64,000 nucleotides of DNA from Rhynchonema sp. JSB1_4 (GCA_030248065.1 JASAMV010000318.1:19094-83093), one strand, 5' to 3'. Counted from the stretch's first letter, positions 1 to 13,115 are shown. Translations and numbers: made by a program. Notes: a model not told the origin generated them from the sequence alone.

Positions 1-2838
1 CAAAAATACTATAAAAAGGTACTAGATTACGGTATACCTGATCATAAGTCGGAATGTTTGCAACTCGCTAGAAAGGGGTTGAAAAACACGTTTATTTTGT
101 CTTATAGCATCATCTTACTGTGGTTAGCCATCATTTCTTCCTAAAACGCACCTTTTCAAACTTTTTCGGAACATGTTTCGGGCATCTGGGCGTTTTTGAA
201 AAAAACGTTTCATTTAAAAAGGCTTTAAAAAAACAATTTTTGAAAACAAAAGTCTTTGCCCCAAGCCTGCGTCAGACACCGGTGTGCTCAGCTTAAGCGT
301 ATTGGTACCAGCCGCCAAGGATTTTCTATTTGCTTTATATTTGTTTTCTGTTTTTCTATCGCTATAATTCCCAACCAGGAATTCGTGAACCATTTTATAA
401 TTCGAAAAGCATGAAAAGAGCCCCATGAGCGCACAGCAATCAAAGAGAGAGTTATAAACTGAAAAAAACAGGAATAAAACACAGCTGGCTGGTTGCACGC
501 ACTAAAGAGCAATTTTCTCCTTTGGATCCAAGACCGCCGCACTTCCTGTAGAACCCAGCGCAGTGGCTTGCAATGAACAGAGACTTAGACCAAAAGTGAC
601 AGCTAATCACAGCGCGTTGGTCGGGAACTAAGCTCGCACCATAGGAGTTCTCAAAATGGTCTCGTCCAGCATAGGAGTTTAGCCGAAGTCGTCAGCTTGT
701 ACCCCCTAAAAATGACTGGGGAAACAAAAACGTAAGATTTACACCGCCTGTTTGCTAAACGCCCCGTCCCGCCCGCAAGCCGGAGGCCGGTCGAAGCCAA
801 TTTTTCGACCATAAAAAGACTATGAACGCTTCCAGCCAGGCCGGTGCAATAACAAAACTTTTGGCGTTCTGTAATAGCTGGCTTTGCACGTTAGTTATGA
901 CGTAGAGCTAGCCATGACTCAAGCTCTTGGTCTCATTTGAGATTTCTTGCTTTGGCGGATGGATGACAATAGAGTACACACGGCGAGCTCTATGGCTCTG
1001 AAGCTATACCGATACTAAAACCCCAAAAACCAGCACAACATAATAAACCCATGATAACGTAGTATGACACAGTGACTGACTATACGCTTACGTGCTGGTT
1101 TTTAGGTTAGCACCATGACATCAGCTGACAGACAATGATACCAGATTATTCAAAAGTAATCGACATAATTCAGCGAATGCGCCCGAAACGCAGGTGCTGT
1201 GTGCTGATGTTGTGGTGACCGCAGCCAAAAACGCTGTAAGCGTTAGGACCATTTTGGCCGCAATTTTCGTGCGCTCTTTTGCGGCTGATGCGCTTTTGAT
1301 CCTGAACCCGTTGAGACTATACACTTAAAGCCCACGTTGTGGATAGGACACGCCGGTAAATCTGCGTTTCGGCCATGAAGCGACAACTTACGTCAACGAT
1401 AACAGAATTAGCCACATACGGTCCAGCTGCATAGTAGCTAGTCCACCCGCGGCTAATTTATAATAAATGTAAGCTAACCTGTACACAAACACTGCACCAT
1501 ATTTTGACTTGGCAAATAAGCCAGACAGGAAAAAACAGGTGACATAATAGGAACTGGCCAGGTTCAACGAAGTTATGCCTGTATATTTGTGTTCTGACAA
1601 TGAAAAAAAACTGGCATTGAAAACTTTTTCTGACAAAAATTGACATTTGGCACACGAGCAAAAAAAATACGGCCGTGTTTCATCAGGTTGATTTACGGTG
1701 ACAGTCAACCTATAGCTTTTCACCATGAATATGGCTTATTCTCTTGGATTGATTACAATCGTGAATGACGGTTAGCAGGACACAAGCTACAGGGAACCAA
1801 CCGTCGAGTTATGTATATTGATCGAGCAGTTTTCTATTTACCGCAAAAGTTTTCTGAAAACAGTTTTTGCGACAGTGGATAATAATGCGACCTATGTATT
1901 CCACCGTAATATGGGAGATTTAGATCAAGCTAAAATTTGGTGCCACCCAGTTTCTGAAGGGAACAGCGTTGATCCCCATTCCAAACACCAATTTATGAAA
2001 CCTTATTCAACATGTGTCAACTCGCAACCTAACCGAAACTGAGGATGACTCTAACTGCGGTAAATCCGCAAGTGGTTTTTTCAAACAGCTGCCATTTTGG
2101 AATTCAAATTACGTCACATACCTAACAAAATCTATCGTGTGGTTCGCGCCTGCTGCATACGGAAACGGCTTTAATTTATACAGCTATAGCTCAAGTGAAC
2201 GGCACTAAAAACTTGTCACGCCGGGGGAACCTATCTACGTATATATACCAGACACATTTTGCAAACCAAACATCCTAGAGTTGTTCAACAGCAGGGAAAT
2301 TTTGAATTCCTTTCTCGGGTAGATTTGGCCATGCACCACAGTGAACGAGTATATCTCACGCAGGACCCACAAAACTTCGCGTACACCAATTTCAAAAAAT
2401 ACACTGCCTATGGCATCCTTGTGGTTCCCATCCATTTTCGCCTGTTCCTGCTTGTCACATAAAGTGAGGGCATTCTGGCGTTTTTTGTGGAATCCGGTTT
2501 GCACCGAAAAGGTCTGTATCAGTGCTATGTTTCCTCGAGAATTAGAACCGCTTCTTTCAGCGCTGCACTGTAGTTGCACGAGGATGCAAAACACATTAGC
2601 TGATTACATTTTCCGCACCAGTGCCATGCGCTTGTATAATACTCAGCGCCCGTATGACAAATAGGCCTTCTGAACCCGCACGAGCTCTGTATGTAATATG
2701 TATGCACCAGAGGGTTTAAAATTATTTCAGAGCTGAAGAAGCTCCTAAGTAATGTAATGGCGAACGTACGAGAACCAACACAGAGCCGATTGCCTAACGG
2801 TGCACAAACTTGACAAAAAGAAACCTAGGTATTATACG
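1..2838. other. Region without a recognisable gene
   Basis: No coding exon can be defended here. A minus-strand stretch near 1150-1265 begins with a signal-peptide-like sequence (MVLTLTAFLAAV) followed by a possible splice donor. Plus-strand open stretches at 1818-2208 and 2259-2460 look somewhat protein-like. None matches a family I recognise, and no chain of phased exons could be built. They may be exons of an unrecognised gene or chance. Confidence 0.4.
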
Positions 2839-3485
2839 TACAAGAAGAAAAATGCCTGCTGTCGCGCGGCAAGAATTAGGATATGGTTCTCGGTATCATG
2901 CTGGTCGCATATAAAACACCTATACAAGATTGTTTACTCCCCAAAGTAAAAAGATATCAGTGGTTACGCACAGGAGCAAAAGGCGACTAAAAACATCACC
3001 GAAACAGAAGAAAAGCTGATTTGCCAAAAAAATGAACAGGATTTAGAAAGAGGCATTGCATTCCATTTGAAAAGTGAATTAAAAAGCGATACGCCATCAA
3101 GGAACCATATTGCGGCCAATAGCGCAATGAGGCGACGACGGCAAGCTGTCACAGGTTCGATTCGTACTAGTAACGGCATAAAGAGTGGGTAAAACGATTA
3201 TGCGTTGGCCGCAATATGGTTCCTTGATGGCGTATCGCTTTTTAATTCACTTTTCGAAAGGAATGCAACGCCTCTTTCTAAATCCTGTTCATTTTTTTGG
3301 CAAATCAGCTTTTCTCCTGTTTCGGTGATGTTTTTAGTCGCCTTTTGCTCCTGTGCGTAACCACTGATATCTTTTTACTTTGGGGAGTAAACAATCTTGT
3401 ATAGGTGTTTTATATGCGACCACAATGATACCGAGAACCATATCCTAATTCTTGCCGCGCGACAGCAGGCATTTTTCTTCTTGTA
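2839..3485. repeat. Large hairpin (fold-back repeat)
   Basis: Two arms of about 280 bases (2839-3119 and 3206-3485) are near-perfect reverse complements separated by a loop of about 86 bases. The left arm starts ACAAGAAGAAAAATGCC and the right arm ends with its complement. Only scattered substitutions separate the arms (for example ATGCTGG against CCACAAT near the outer third), so the structure is recent or maintained. No coding capacity or flanking target duplication is evident. It could be a fold-back transposon or a local inverted duplication. Confidence 0.85.
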
Positions 3486-3754
3486 TTTTTCTTTTATATC
3501 GAGTAAGGGCATTTTCTGATCCGGTGGACGGAAAATACATATGATCACACTGATAATTCGTTCACTATACAGAGGAATTCACTACGTAGAGGTTCACCTT
3601 GTGGTGGTTTTACTGTATTCATGTTACTGTTTCACACCTCAATCAAGTCAGAGCTAAAAAAGCGATGTCACCATCTGTTCCCCGACCCCAGAAACATAAA
3701 CAGCTGACACATTATTGGAGATCAGATCACTATTACACTGTTTATTCGCATTGA

Positions 3755-4605
3755 TCAATACTGAGTTCCGGTTCTAGTTCCGGCTTTGGCTCCCAAAAGT
3801 TCTAGATTTAAAAACCAATGCCACCGTTGGGTTTATCGACCCCGAAAACCCATATACCGCACGCACTGTCGTTATAATCAGGCCAGTATTGTGCGACTTA
3901 TTTGGATGGATCAATACTGAGTTCCGGTTCCAGTTTCGGTTCTGGCTCTGGAGAGCTCCGGATTCAAAAGCTAATGTCGCCATTGTATTTCTCGGCCCCG
4001 ACCCCTAAAACCTATATACCGCACGCACTGTCTTTATGATCAGACCAGCATTGTGTGACTTATTTGCTTGATAAATACTGAGTTCCGGTTCCGGTTCTGG
4101 CTTCGAAGGGCTCCGGATTCAAAAGCCAATTCACCATTAGATTTCTCGACCCCGAAAACCTATATACCACACGCACTGTCTTTATGATTAGACCAGTATT
4201 GTGCGACTTATTTGCATGGCTAAATATTGAATTCCGGTTCCAGTTCCAGTTCTGGTTCCGAAGAGCTCCGGATTGAAAAGCCAATGTTACCATTAGACTT
4301 CTCGACCCCGAAAACCTATATACCGCACGCACTGTCTTTGTGATCAGACCAGTATTGTGCGACTTATTTGCTTGATAAATACTGAGTTCCGGTTCCAGTT
4401 CCGGTTCTGGCTCCGAAGAGCTCCGGATTCAAAAACCAATGTCACCATTAGATTTCTCGACGCCGAAAAGCTATATACCGCACGCACTGTCTTCATGATC
4501 AGACCAGTATTGTGCGACCAGTATTGCATGGCTAAATACTGAGTTCCGGTTCCGGTTCCGGTTCTGGCTCCGAAAAGTACTGGATCCAAAAACCAATGTC
4601 ACCAC
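3755..4605. repeat. Tandem satellite, about 155-base unit, 5-6 copies
   Basis: A unit beginning CTGAGTTCCGGTTCC recurs at about 3762, 3917, 4078, 4227, 4381 and 4540, a spacing of roughly 150-160 bases. Each unit contains TTCTCGACCCCGAAAACC, then CGCACGCACTGTCTTTATGA and ATTGTGCGACTTATTTG. The copies are diverged. The head of each unit is itself a run of TTCCGG/TTCCAG steps. The many open frames here are by-products of the repeat. Confidence 0.85.
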
Positions 4606-4943
4606 CGAGTTTCTCGACCTTCAAAACCCCCGGTACCGCGGCAGATTTCTCGTCCGATGCATCCCTGAGTTTTGGACGAACATTTTGCCGGAAAAAAAGA
4701 AAGAAAGAAAGAAAAAGAAGAACGTTTTTGCACTTTTTGAGAGGCGTTGGGTGCCGTAACTCCACGACGCCGGTACCGATCAACGTCAAATTTTGAACGC
4801 AGATGTAGGGCGGCCTAAGACACCGTGCTTAAATATTGAAACCATCGGTGCTTTGTTGTGGAATTACTGGCCAGTGAAAATTTTTGCTGCCGGCACTAAC
4901 TCCGGACAACCATATGGGACATGCGCTACCGCGCATGCCCCGA

Positions 4944-5221
4944 TTGATATTGAGTCGCACAATGACTATATAAGAATTGGTCAAATTTTTTTCCTGAATC
5001 GTGAAGAGGGAAAGTGACGGGGCAGTGACGTTGCGTTGCATGATCGCACACAAAGTATGTGGTAAAGAGAATGTTTCAGACCTGCGGCAACGTGGTTGAT
5101 CTGCTAGATTATTTTTAGCTGTAAATGTTTTGTCAAAAATACAAGTAGCATAGTGGTTAAGGTTGAACCTGAAGATCAGGGTAGATGAATTCTGATTTAG
5201 TCATTGTGCGACCAATACCAA
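4944..5221. mobile_element. Miniature inverted-repeat element with TTGATATTGGTCGC ends
   Basis: The left end reads TTGATATTGAGTCGCACAAT and the right end is the reverse complement (AGTCATTGTGCGACCAATACC). A near-identical copy lies at 55691-55967, with partial copies at about 21190, 23845 and 63793. The interior holds GTAGCATAGTGGTTAAGG followed by GGTTGAACC, which resembles a degraded RNA polymerase III box A/box B pair. The terminal repeats argue for a DNA element rather than a SINE. No open reading frame. Confidence 0.8.
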
Positions 5222-5321
5222 GCGTCGCCAAGTCTAACATTTTATCAGTGGGCCGAAATCTGCATAGCCGTGATCCACCACCAAGTAGTTATGGGCAAAC
5301 TGTGAATAGGCAAGGCCGTCA

Positions 5322-5478
5322 CTTGGGCCGGTCTTACAATGTAGCGGGTTAGCGGGCAGGGAATTTCGCTCGCCCGCTAACCCGCAACCCGCTAATCCGC
5401 TTTTTAGGTTGTGAGAGCAAAAAGCGGGCGCAAATCCGCTAATCCGCTAACCCACGTGCTATGTGAGACCGGCCTAAG
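5322..5478. mobile_element. Miniature element with GCGGGTTAGCGG arms
   Basis: Ends read TTGGGCCGGTCTTACA on the left and TGTGAGACCGGCCTAAG on the right, so they are inverted copies. Between them the arms are runs of GCGGGTTAGCGGG and its complement CCGCTAACCCGC. The terminal GGCCG(G/C)T(C/T)T(C/T)ACA resembles the ends of the 2.1 kb element at 46364-48454, which suggests a related family. Confidence 0.7.
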
Positions 5479-6633
5479 AAAAGAGTTTCCGAAAACACAA
5501 AACGAAGTGCTGGTGTTGATAAATGAGGTTCTAGCCTTGAACTGGACTTTGTCGGGACCGAGATTGCAGTTATACCTAGTTAATGAGGACAAAAAACAGC
5601 GTATTCTGGATCGAGGCGTTTGAGACGTTGCAAGGTAGGAACAAAGGGGGGACTTGGGCTTTGTGATTGGCCTTGCTTTTGCAGGGGAGCATTCAGGCTC
5701 GGATAGCAAGCCCATATCTTAACGTAATGACTTCCATACAAACGTAGTTGACCTGAACGCGGAAATACATAGAAAGTGTTTTGAACGGCGTATACGCGGC
5801 TGAATTTTTTTCTGATCAGACCACATCTACATACAAATATGCCGTGCGCCTGCCGCGTATTGTCCACGTCCACGTTTTTCAATCTACCGCCGAGTGTGTC
5901 GTTTTTTCGCACTTTTCCTCATTTGGAGACTTTGTTGGGCGAGAGAAATAAAAAAATTTGACGTCTATACTTTTTCATTCCACAGGTACTCATGTATTTC
6001 GAACACTTATCCATACATACATACATGTACCTATAGAATGAATGACACAATTTTTGGTAAATTCTCTCGCGCTACTGTATGCGACGGAATTAAATTGAAA
6101 AAGGAACCGCGCACCGTACCTGGTCCTGCGCACCTTACATGTCATATTTTTCACTTTCATGCCCATGTGTACAAGGAAGCGAAAGAAAACGAAAATGTGT
6201 TGCGTGTCCGGAAACGAGGAAGGAACAAGAAATGAGGAAGAAGGTGCCAGCCACGTCGTGCCACCTGTTGAAAAATGTTTCCACTTCAGAAACTTTTTTA
6301 CTCAATTCGAGTGACACGCGGACAGGTGAGTGAAGGCATAGGATTACCTATTTTTTGCATTTCACCCAGCACACAATTAAGAAACCAGCTCTACGTACAC
6401 TTGCCACTGGACCCATGCCAGCTGCGCCAACTACCAGGGTTTTCAGCATTGAATGAAGCTCTCCGAGGCCGCTATCTGAAAACGTTTCAGGTGTCTCCAC
6501 TTGGTGTGAATAGTTTTCCAAAACTCAATCGATGACTTTATGGACAAAATATCTATTAAACGGGTCACCTTTTGCGCTGGTTCGGCGGGAAATAACCTTC
6601 AAAGAAAACTGCTTCGATTAACAGAGCCTCGGG
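5479..6633. other. Region without a recognisable gene
   Basis: Open frames here (for example plus strand 5894-6235 and 6139-6535) show no recognisable domain and could not be linked by splice sites. An acceptor/donor pair around 6290-6330 (GACAGGTGAGTGAAGG) is possible, but no protein family was identified. Confidence 0.35.
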
Positions 6634-7369
6634 CAGTGGTTAATAAAAAAATTTTTTTATTCAAACCCCATTTTTTTTTTAAAAAAAAAATTTTTTTTTT
6701 AATTTAAAAAAAAATTTTTTTATTCCAGCCAAAAACTGCCAGAAACGAAAAAAAAATGAGCGCTAAAGCAAAAAATAGTGGCATTTTTCTTCCATAACGT
6801 GTGGTAAGTGCATATAAAGCACTCACGACACGAAAACAATACTAAACAATGGTCAATGAGTACCAACAGTAGTCAGGTACACACCCGTACACTTCCTCCA
6901 CGTGGTGTGGGTGCCTTGGTGTGGCTTTGTGACACTCAAGACGGTAAATTTGGGTGAAACTATTGCCTCTTGGTACACGACCAATGCAAATATGTGACAA
7001 ACAGTGTAAATATAGAGTGAATATCACACCGAATCACTGCTTTCGGGTCTGTTGCATGGATAAATGCATGCCCACCCAGTCACATGTACATGTGTAATCA
7101 TATGAGAGGCCATGTGAGTGTGTGCACTATGTCTAGATGCCACAAAACAACGATTATGGCACCCAATACACCCATGGTAGGGTCGGGTGATGTTAACAGT
7201 AGCAATTTTTATGCAAAAATAGCACTTTTAGAGCAAAAAAATAGAGAAATTTTCGAATTTTGAAATAATAAAAAAAAAATTTTTTTTTAACTTTTGGAAC
7301 GAATTTTTTTTTTAAAAAAAAAATTTTTTTTTAATAAAAAAAAAAAATTTTTTTTTAAAAAAACCACTG
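6634..7369. mobile_element. hAT-like non-autonomous element with A/T-run arms
   Basis: The left end is CAGTGGTT and the right end AACCACTG. The flanks are a perfect 8-base duplication, GCCTCGGG on both sides, the size typical of hAT transposition. Arms next to both ends (6645-6725 and 7265-7362) are alternating runs of about seven to ten A and T. The roughly 540-base core has no convincing open frame. This is a clean example of the motif-armed design found across the window. Confidence 0.85.
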
Positions 7370-7571
7370 GCCTCGGGTGCTCTATTTGGATAAAATGTTT
7401 GAGGTATAAAAATGCTGTTTCTCTACTTTTTTCTAACACCCGTGGCTTTCTGTGGAAATTACCGGTCATAATTATCAACAGGAAACAAATTTGCGTGGTT
7501 TCCTGGTCGGTACATTCCGACACGGGCCACGCAGTAAAAATGTCTGTAGAATACTCGAGTTATGTTGCCTG

Positions 7572-7749
7572 AGGGTGAGCTTAGGTTGAATCCGGAAATC
7601 GGAATCCGGAAATATTTCCGGAAAACGCATTATTTTTGCATGTAAATTTTTGTGTCTTCCGCAAGTATTTCCGGAGCCCAGAAATATTTCGTATTTTTGC
7701 ATGCAAATTATTTCGGGTTCCGCATTCCGGTTTTAACCTAAGTTCGCCT
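7572..7749. mobile_element. Miniature element with TCCGGAAAT arms
   Basis: Inverted ends GGTGAGCTTAGGTTGAA and (complement of) AACCTAAGTTCGCC bound about 178 bases. Inside are repeated ATCCGGAAAT / ATTTCCGGA steps around two ATTTTTGCATG boxes. No coding capacity. Confidence 0.65.
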
Positions 7750-9200
7750 TAAGCCGTAACAAACCCATTTGAGAACTTGCTTCTACAGTCTGCACGTGAA
7801 TGATCGCTTTTCAGACGTGTTACCATAGCGCTAAAGCAACAAGGAGTTCCGGCCAATAGATGCCGCAAGTGAAACTTAAGGAAAACGTCTATTGCAGCAA
7901 AGGAACCTGGATGATAAAAGCACAATTCAACAAAATTTTCTGCCGAAAACATAACGTGAATGCAGATAACTTCCGAAGCTTTGAACTTTTTGGTTCGGAG
8001 ATTGAAATCTAGATCTTGTCAAAAAATAAGCGATTTGTTGCACATATTGCGGAAGTCAATGACATAAACTTTTCAGTACATCCTTGGCATCCAACCTTAG
8101 CCTAAAATTTCATAAAAATTGTCACAACAAAACAGATTCAGATTCAACACAGCCCAAAAACCTGGCAAATTTTGTATGATCAGGTTCTCAAAGTTCATTC
8201 TGCTTCAACGAAGACCTCTTTGTCATCTTGAAATACCAATGAGCAACAAAAAAACGATCAAAAGTGTCAGTGGCTCAAAAGCGGACAAAAAAGTTTCGTT
8301 CAAACACGTTTTGGATACAAATCCTGGCTAGCTCTGACGTGGTGGCTCCATGACGAAAGATTGCATCCATTAATATTGTAGCTTGTGAATAACGGCTTAT
8401 GGGTGTCATGAGAGCCGGGGCGGAGAGCACTTTTTGGGTGAAAAATTCAAAAATACAGAAATACTGTGGCTTGTGACAGGGTGATGCTCTTAGATTATTG
8501 TTGTTGAGGTCCAGTCCAAGTCACGCTCACACAGCAATGCATGCATCTTGGTTGTTTAGGATTCTCTTTTTTATCACAGACGTGCGGTGCATGAGGTCAT
8601 CGTCAGCACAATGTTTCCAAGGCTGCAGGTGATCATAAAAGTGTGCGTGTGCGGTTGTTCTAGCATTGCATATTCTTATTACTTTTGCTGTGCACACCCA
8701 AGAATCTTGGACATTGGCGATCATGATGGTAGAAAAAAACATTGATCAAAAGTTTTATGCATACGAGCGCCTTGCACTTGCAGCTGGGGAGCGCGGGTGA
8801 CATTTGAAAGCGAGACGGAAGTTTGGAAAGCAGGTGGTAGCAGCAGGAGCCAAGGGCACTCATTTTTGCGCTAAACAGTTCCACATTTTGTGTCAGAAAA
8901 GGCATAAAATTGCGTCCATTTCAGAATTTTAGAACCCGAATGGTACAAAATATTTCGTAACGTGTTCCAGAAGCGATCGGTCACAATCGTGTGCATGTGT
9001 GTGCTCTAATGTCTTTTCAAAATGTCACGTCGGCGAAACGTGAGTTGTGTCACACACGGCCATTTTGAGAAATTGCGCGACGTCCGCAAATGCATAAAAT
9101 ATTTATTATGAACGTCCATGTGTATCTCCACAACGGTTCATATTCAGATCGGTTTAAGTCGGAAAACTTTCGGCGCTTTGCTTGCAGCAAAATTTCAAAC
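7750..9200. other. Region without a recognisable gene
   Basis: No domain, RNA gene or structured repeat was recognised. Short open frames such as plus 8119-8331 and minus 8527-8905 show no family features. Confidence 0.4.
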
Positions 9201-9214
9201 GGTTGCACGTGATG

Positions 9215-9575
9215 AGAATGGTAAAAAAAAACCCACGCTTACAGCTGTGTAAAAGTTAATGAAACGAAACACATGTGATGCATACAGAGATGAAATGGTG
9301 ATGGATCCGGTCTGACCGTAAAAGTTTGTTCGCAAACAGCTGTAGCAACGAACTTTCACAATGGCATCCAGCATATAAATCTCAAAATATCCTGACTGCA
9401 CAAAGTCCTCTGATGTGACCAAGGCAAGACCGGACTGGCTGATTGCCATTTTTGATTTCGCCCATAGTAAATAGCAGTCAGCCAGTCAATGTCTGGGGTT
9501 CTCCGTCCAGAGCTAAGCCAAAATAGGGCCATTGGGGTTCATTTCCGTAGATTTTCCAGGGCCCCGGGTTTTTTG
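9215..9575. repeat. Dispersed repeat, copy 1, upstream of the lectin gene
   Basis: This segment is similar in the same orientation to 12735-13115. Shared stretches include TTACAGCTGTGTAAAAGT, ATAAATCTCAAAATAT, CCTCTGATGTGACCAAGGCA and TCGCCCATAGTAAATA. The two copies flank the C-type lectin gene as diverged direct repeats. A related GTGACCAAGGCAAAACCAGA motif occurs in a small palindromic element at about 29790-29912. Confidence 0.7.
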
Positions 9576-10521
9576 TTTGGGATTAATTATCATTGATGTT
9601 TCTGCCTTACGGTGCCTATGTACTTTTCTGAGCAAATTCGAAAGTTCTCGTCACTGAAGTGGCATACATTTATTTCTAACAAACAACGCAAAGTTATAAC
9701 ACATTATGTATAGATGCCTTTTTGGTCAGATTTTTGGTCATCTTTTACCTGACGACGCGTGCTGTTTGACTTCCATCCAACAACAACTAAAAGTTTATAC
9801 ATGGAACACAACTAACAATTCCCCGTTACGATAAAGGCATTTTCATCTAATCTATATCCTTTCTGTGCTTCTACCGTAATGTTCTTGTCCCCCAACCCCT
9901 TTCAGGCAACAACCCGAAAATTTCATGTCTGTTCATGCTTTTACCTATATCCTCGCATATTATATAACAGTATGTTTTTAGCTTATTGTTACCATCCCAA
10001 TAAATCCCACTACCTATGCATAAAACACAAGTACGACATGAACATGCACCCAGCTGTGTTTGATGTCAGAACAAACTGATTATTGATAAAGAGAGATAAT
10101 CGAAATTCTAGCAAAAAACATGATGAATTGCTGCTCACGTCCCATCGCTATTGTTGGGAATAGATTACGCCAGCAGTGACACAACTGTTATGGATCATCG
10201 TTCAGAACATCAGAAATACAATGTGCTCAGACATACGTACAGACATCAACACAAAATGCGACACAAAAACAATGTTATTTTGTGTGCACTGCTTGTGAGC
10301 ACAAATTGTCTCTTGTTCACATCAACGTCAACAGAAATGAAACATGTCAATGTAATCCAGATTACATGCATCGTTATTGTGAAAACTCAACAAGCTCATC
10401 TTCATGTTTGATTTGTCTATTTCTAGGCTCTACAAGCTTGCTCTTACCACGAACTGATCAACTGTTATATTGTCGATCGAAACCTGATTTAAAGGGAGTG
10501 AAAAATTGTGACCGTGGGAGA

Positions 10522-12300
10522 ATGTTTTCTGGTGTGCAATTGGTGGGTGTGTTGCTGGTTCTCGGACGCATCGCATTGCGAGCATGCGCCACTCAGCTCC
10601 AGGCGATCGCGGAAGGTAAAACAGCAGCACAATGTTTCGAATCGAACATAAATTCATAATTGAGCCTTGCACAGATTGTGACGAGATGGCGCTGCCCACC
10701 GTGCGTCAAGGCAACAAGTGTTTTGCGTTGAACACCACTGGAGTCTTCTGGCCGAAGGCTCAGGAAATGTGTGCCAAGCAAGGAGGCAGACTGGCTGTGT
10801 TGGACAGCAACATAACACTTGAAGTGGTTACCAAACTAATAGTATGTTGGAAAAGTTCATTCCGACAGTCAACATGACCTAGCATGATGCGCACACACAA
10901 CGTTTCCAGGAAACTGTCTCATCTCCAAATTTCTTTCATCTCGGTGGTGAACGTGTAAGCATAGCCGATCCGTTTCGTTGGATCGACGGTCAGTTTAGGA
11001 TATTCAACATGGCATTTTTATAAAATGACTGAATGCACCTTAGGTCCTTGACTTAGGCAAATAAAATCTCGTTGTCGGTACCTGCAGGGATGAACACCCT
11101 AGTTCCGTTTGTCGACCAAGGTGTATGGCCTTGGGATGGTGGTGAACCTAACAACTGGGGCTCGGAGTCGGAGCTACGCATGGCAATGAAAAACAACGGA
11201 CGGCTCCACGACGTTGCCGATAATTCGAGTGGTCCAGGATATATTTGCGAATACGGTCATGTCACACGTGTTATTTTTCAAAACTAATTCCAAATCAAAT
11301 ATTGCAATTGCAGAAACGAAAATGCCCATGTCAAACTATGAAGGTTCGATAGAAAGTTTATTTGCAATACTTCCGACAACATGACCGTGCGCACGGATTC
11401 ATTGCAGTGCTCGGTACGGACGAGTTGCGTTTGCGCTGCTTGGAAATGAAAGGACGTCAAGTTGGGTCGAGCTGTTTTTTCATCCTTGACGGTTCGTTCG
11501 GTTGGCAGCAATGTTTCGATGAATTGGCCAAGGAAGGAGCGCGACCGGCAAGAAATTACACAACGGAAATTGCGGACAATCTGCGATATATGTTGTCTGT
11601 CAGTCAGGTTATACAGTTTTTAAGGACATGGTATAGATTCAAAAACAGTATAAAAATAACCATCCTATCATGCATCTGCAGGACTACTGGACGGCATTGC
11701 GCAATTATGGACCAGTTTCTCACTGGATGACAGATCCTGAGACCCCTGATCACCCCGTTGAAATTCGACCCAGTCTGCAATTTGGAGGGCCCGGTGTCAG
11801 CGATGACTGCTGGACGCTGATGTCAATGTCGGGCATGATCCGCTATCCATCCGCGCATACCTTTCCTTGCTCCTCTCCGTTGTTGCCTTCTCTCGGAGAA
11901 ATTGGTATGAATCTGTGCGCTTTCGTCCCTCGTTTAAGTGGCACACCGTTGTGTTTTCGTTTCCAGTCGGCCCGCACCAGAAATACAAGAAGATGTCGTA
12001 CGATCAACGTTTGACTCCCACCAACACCAGTTAGTGGAGAGTGCCAAGAGCTGCTGTTTGCATAATCTGCGCCAACGAAAGACCTTGTGTGTCGCAGGTG
12101 CTATTCTCGGTACCGTAACCCTGTCGTCCCCCGATGAACGGGCGTGCGCGGGCGCATGCCTCGAACACGAAGGCTGTCTTGGTTTCAACATCAACCTCGC
12201 ATCCGGAGTCTGTGAATTGCTCGCACTCAAATCTGATGCCACAGCATTTGCAAGCTGGAGTGACGAGTTGGGAACGAGCTATCACGAACGACATCATTGA
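10522..12300 (+). CDS. Secreted double C-type lectin-domain protein, possible PAN-like tail
   Basis: Predicted secreted carbohydrate- or protein-binding lectin. Exons with consistent phase: 10522-10615, 10675-10841, 10910-10988, 11088-11255, 11408-11607, then 11682 onward. It starts with a signal peptide (MFSGVQLVGVLLVLGR). The first C-type lectin domain spans exons 2-4: GNKCFALN, the WPKAQEMCAKQGGRLAVLDS helix region, FHLGGER, FRWIDG and an EPNNW motif of the calcium/mannose-binding type. The usual WND motif is not conserved, so sugar binding is uncertain. A second lectin domain follows (SSCFFILDGSFGWQQC to DDCW and NLCAFVPR). The 3' end is unresolved: read-through gives a stop at 12014, one splice choice stops at 12034, and another frame to 12300 encodes a PAN/apple-like block (CAGACLEHEGCLGFNINL). 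A polyadenylation signal lies at 12643. An EGF-like stretch just upstream (CQCNPDYMHRYC) is in frame but may be chance. Confidence 0.8.
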
Positions 12301-12734
12301 ACGAATCCCCGTAAACGAACCAAGGATGAACTTGTACATATAGAAAAAATCATACATGTCTAATTTTTTTGTTGTTTTCAGTGATCGTAGTTCCCACAAT
12401 GTACCGCATGATACCCTTATACGTATATATTGTGTTCTGGATACTCCTTAATCATTTTTTGCACATTATTTTGTTTCGGGTTGCGTGGCTTTTGATGTTG
12501 CTGTTTTGATTTTACCTTCATGGCAGAATTCACGCATTTTCGATACGTGTTTGTGTGATATAGGCACATTAGTATATACATGGGAATGTATAATACTGTG
12601 CATGGCGCGTTTTAGGCATTCTGAGTGACGTGCTTTTGTTCTAATAAAATCCATGTTAAAATTAACGTACAGATGAACATGGGAGCAATATGAGTGCAAA
12701 CGAACAGAAACGTTGATAACGAGGCCACAAAAAA

Positions 12735-13115
12735 ACAACGTTTACAGCTGTGTAAAAGTCAATCAAACGAAAAACATGCGATATACAGGGACGAAATCAA
12801 ACTTGGTGATCGGTGGGACGGTCTGAGCGTAAAAGCTGTTCGCAAACAGATGTGCATAAAAAACAACTTCCACAATGGTGCAAATCAATGGCATCAGTAT
12901 TCATAAATCTCAAAATGTCTTGAGTGCAAAAAATCCTCTGATGTGACCAAGGCAAGACCGGACCGGACGATCGCCGTTTGTTTTATTTCGCCCATAGTAA
13001 ATATAGCAGTCAGCCAGTCAGTCAATGTCCGGGGCTTTCCGTCCAGAGCCACCCCAAAAATTGAGCCACGGGGTTCAATTCGGTAGAGTTTTTGAACAGA
13101 GCCCCGGAGCTTTAT
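12735..13115. repeat. Dispersed repeat, copy 2, downstream of the lectin gene
   Basis: Direct-orientation partner of 9215-9575, with substitutions and small indels throughout. Its position 3' of the lectin gene means the gene sits between two old repeat copies. Confidence 0.7.

Noticed and set aside
1121..1324. Signal-peptide-like minus-strand frame as a gene start
   Set aside because: Only one short exon could be drawn and no downstream exon or family supports it.
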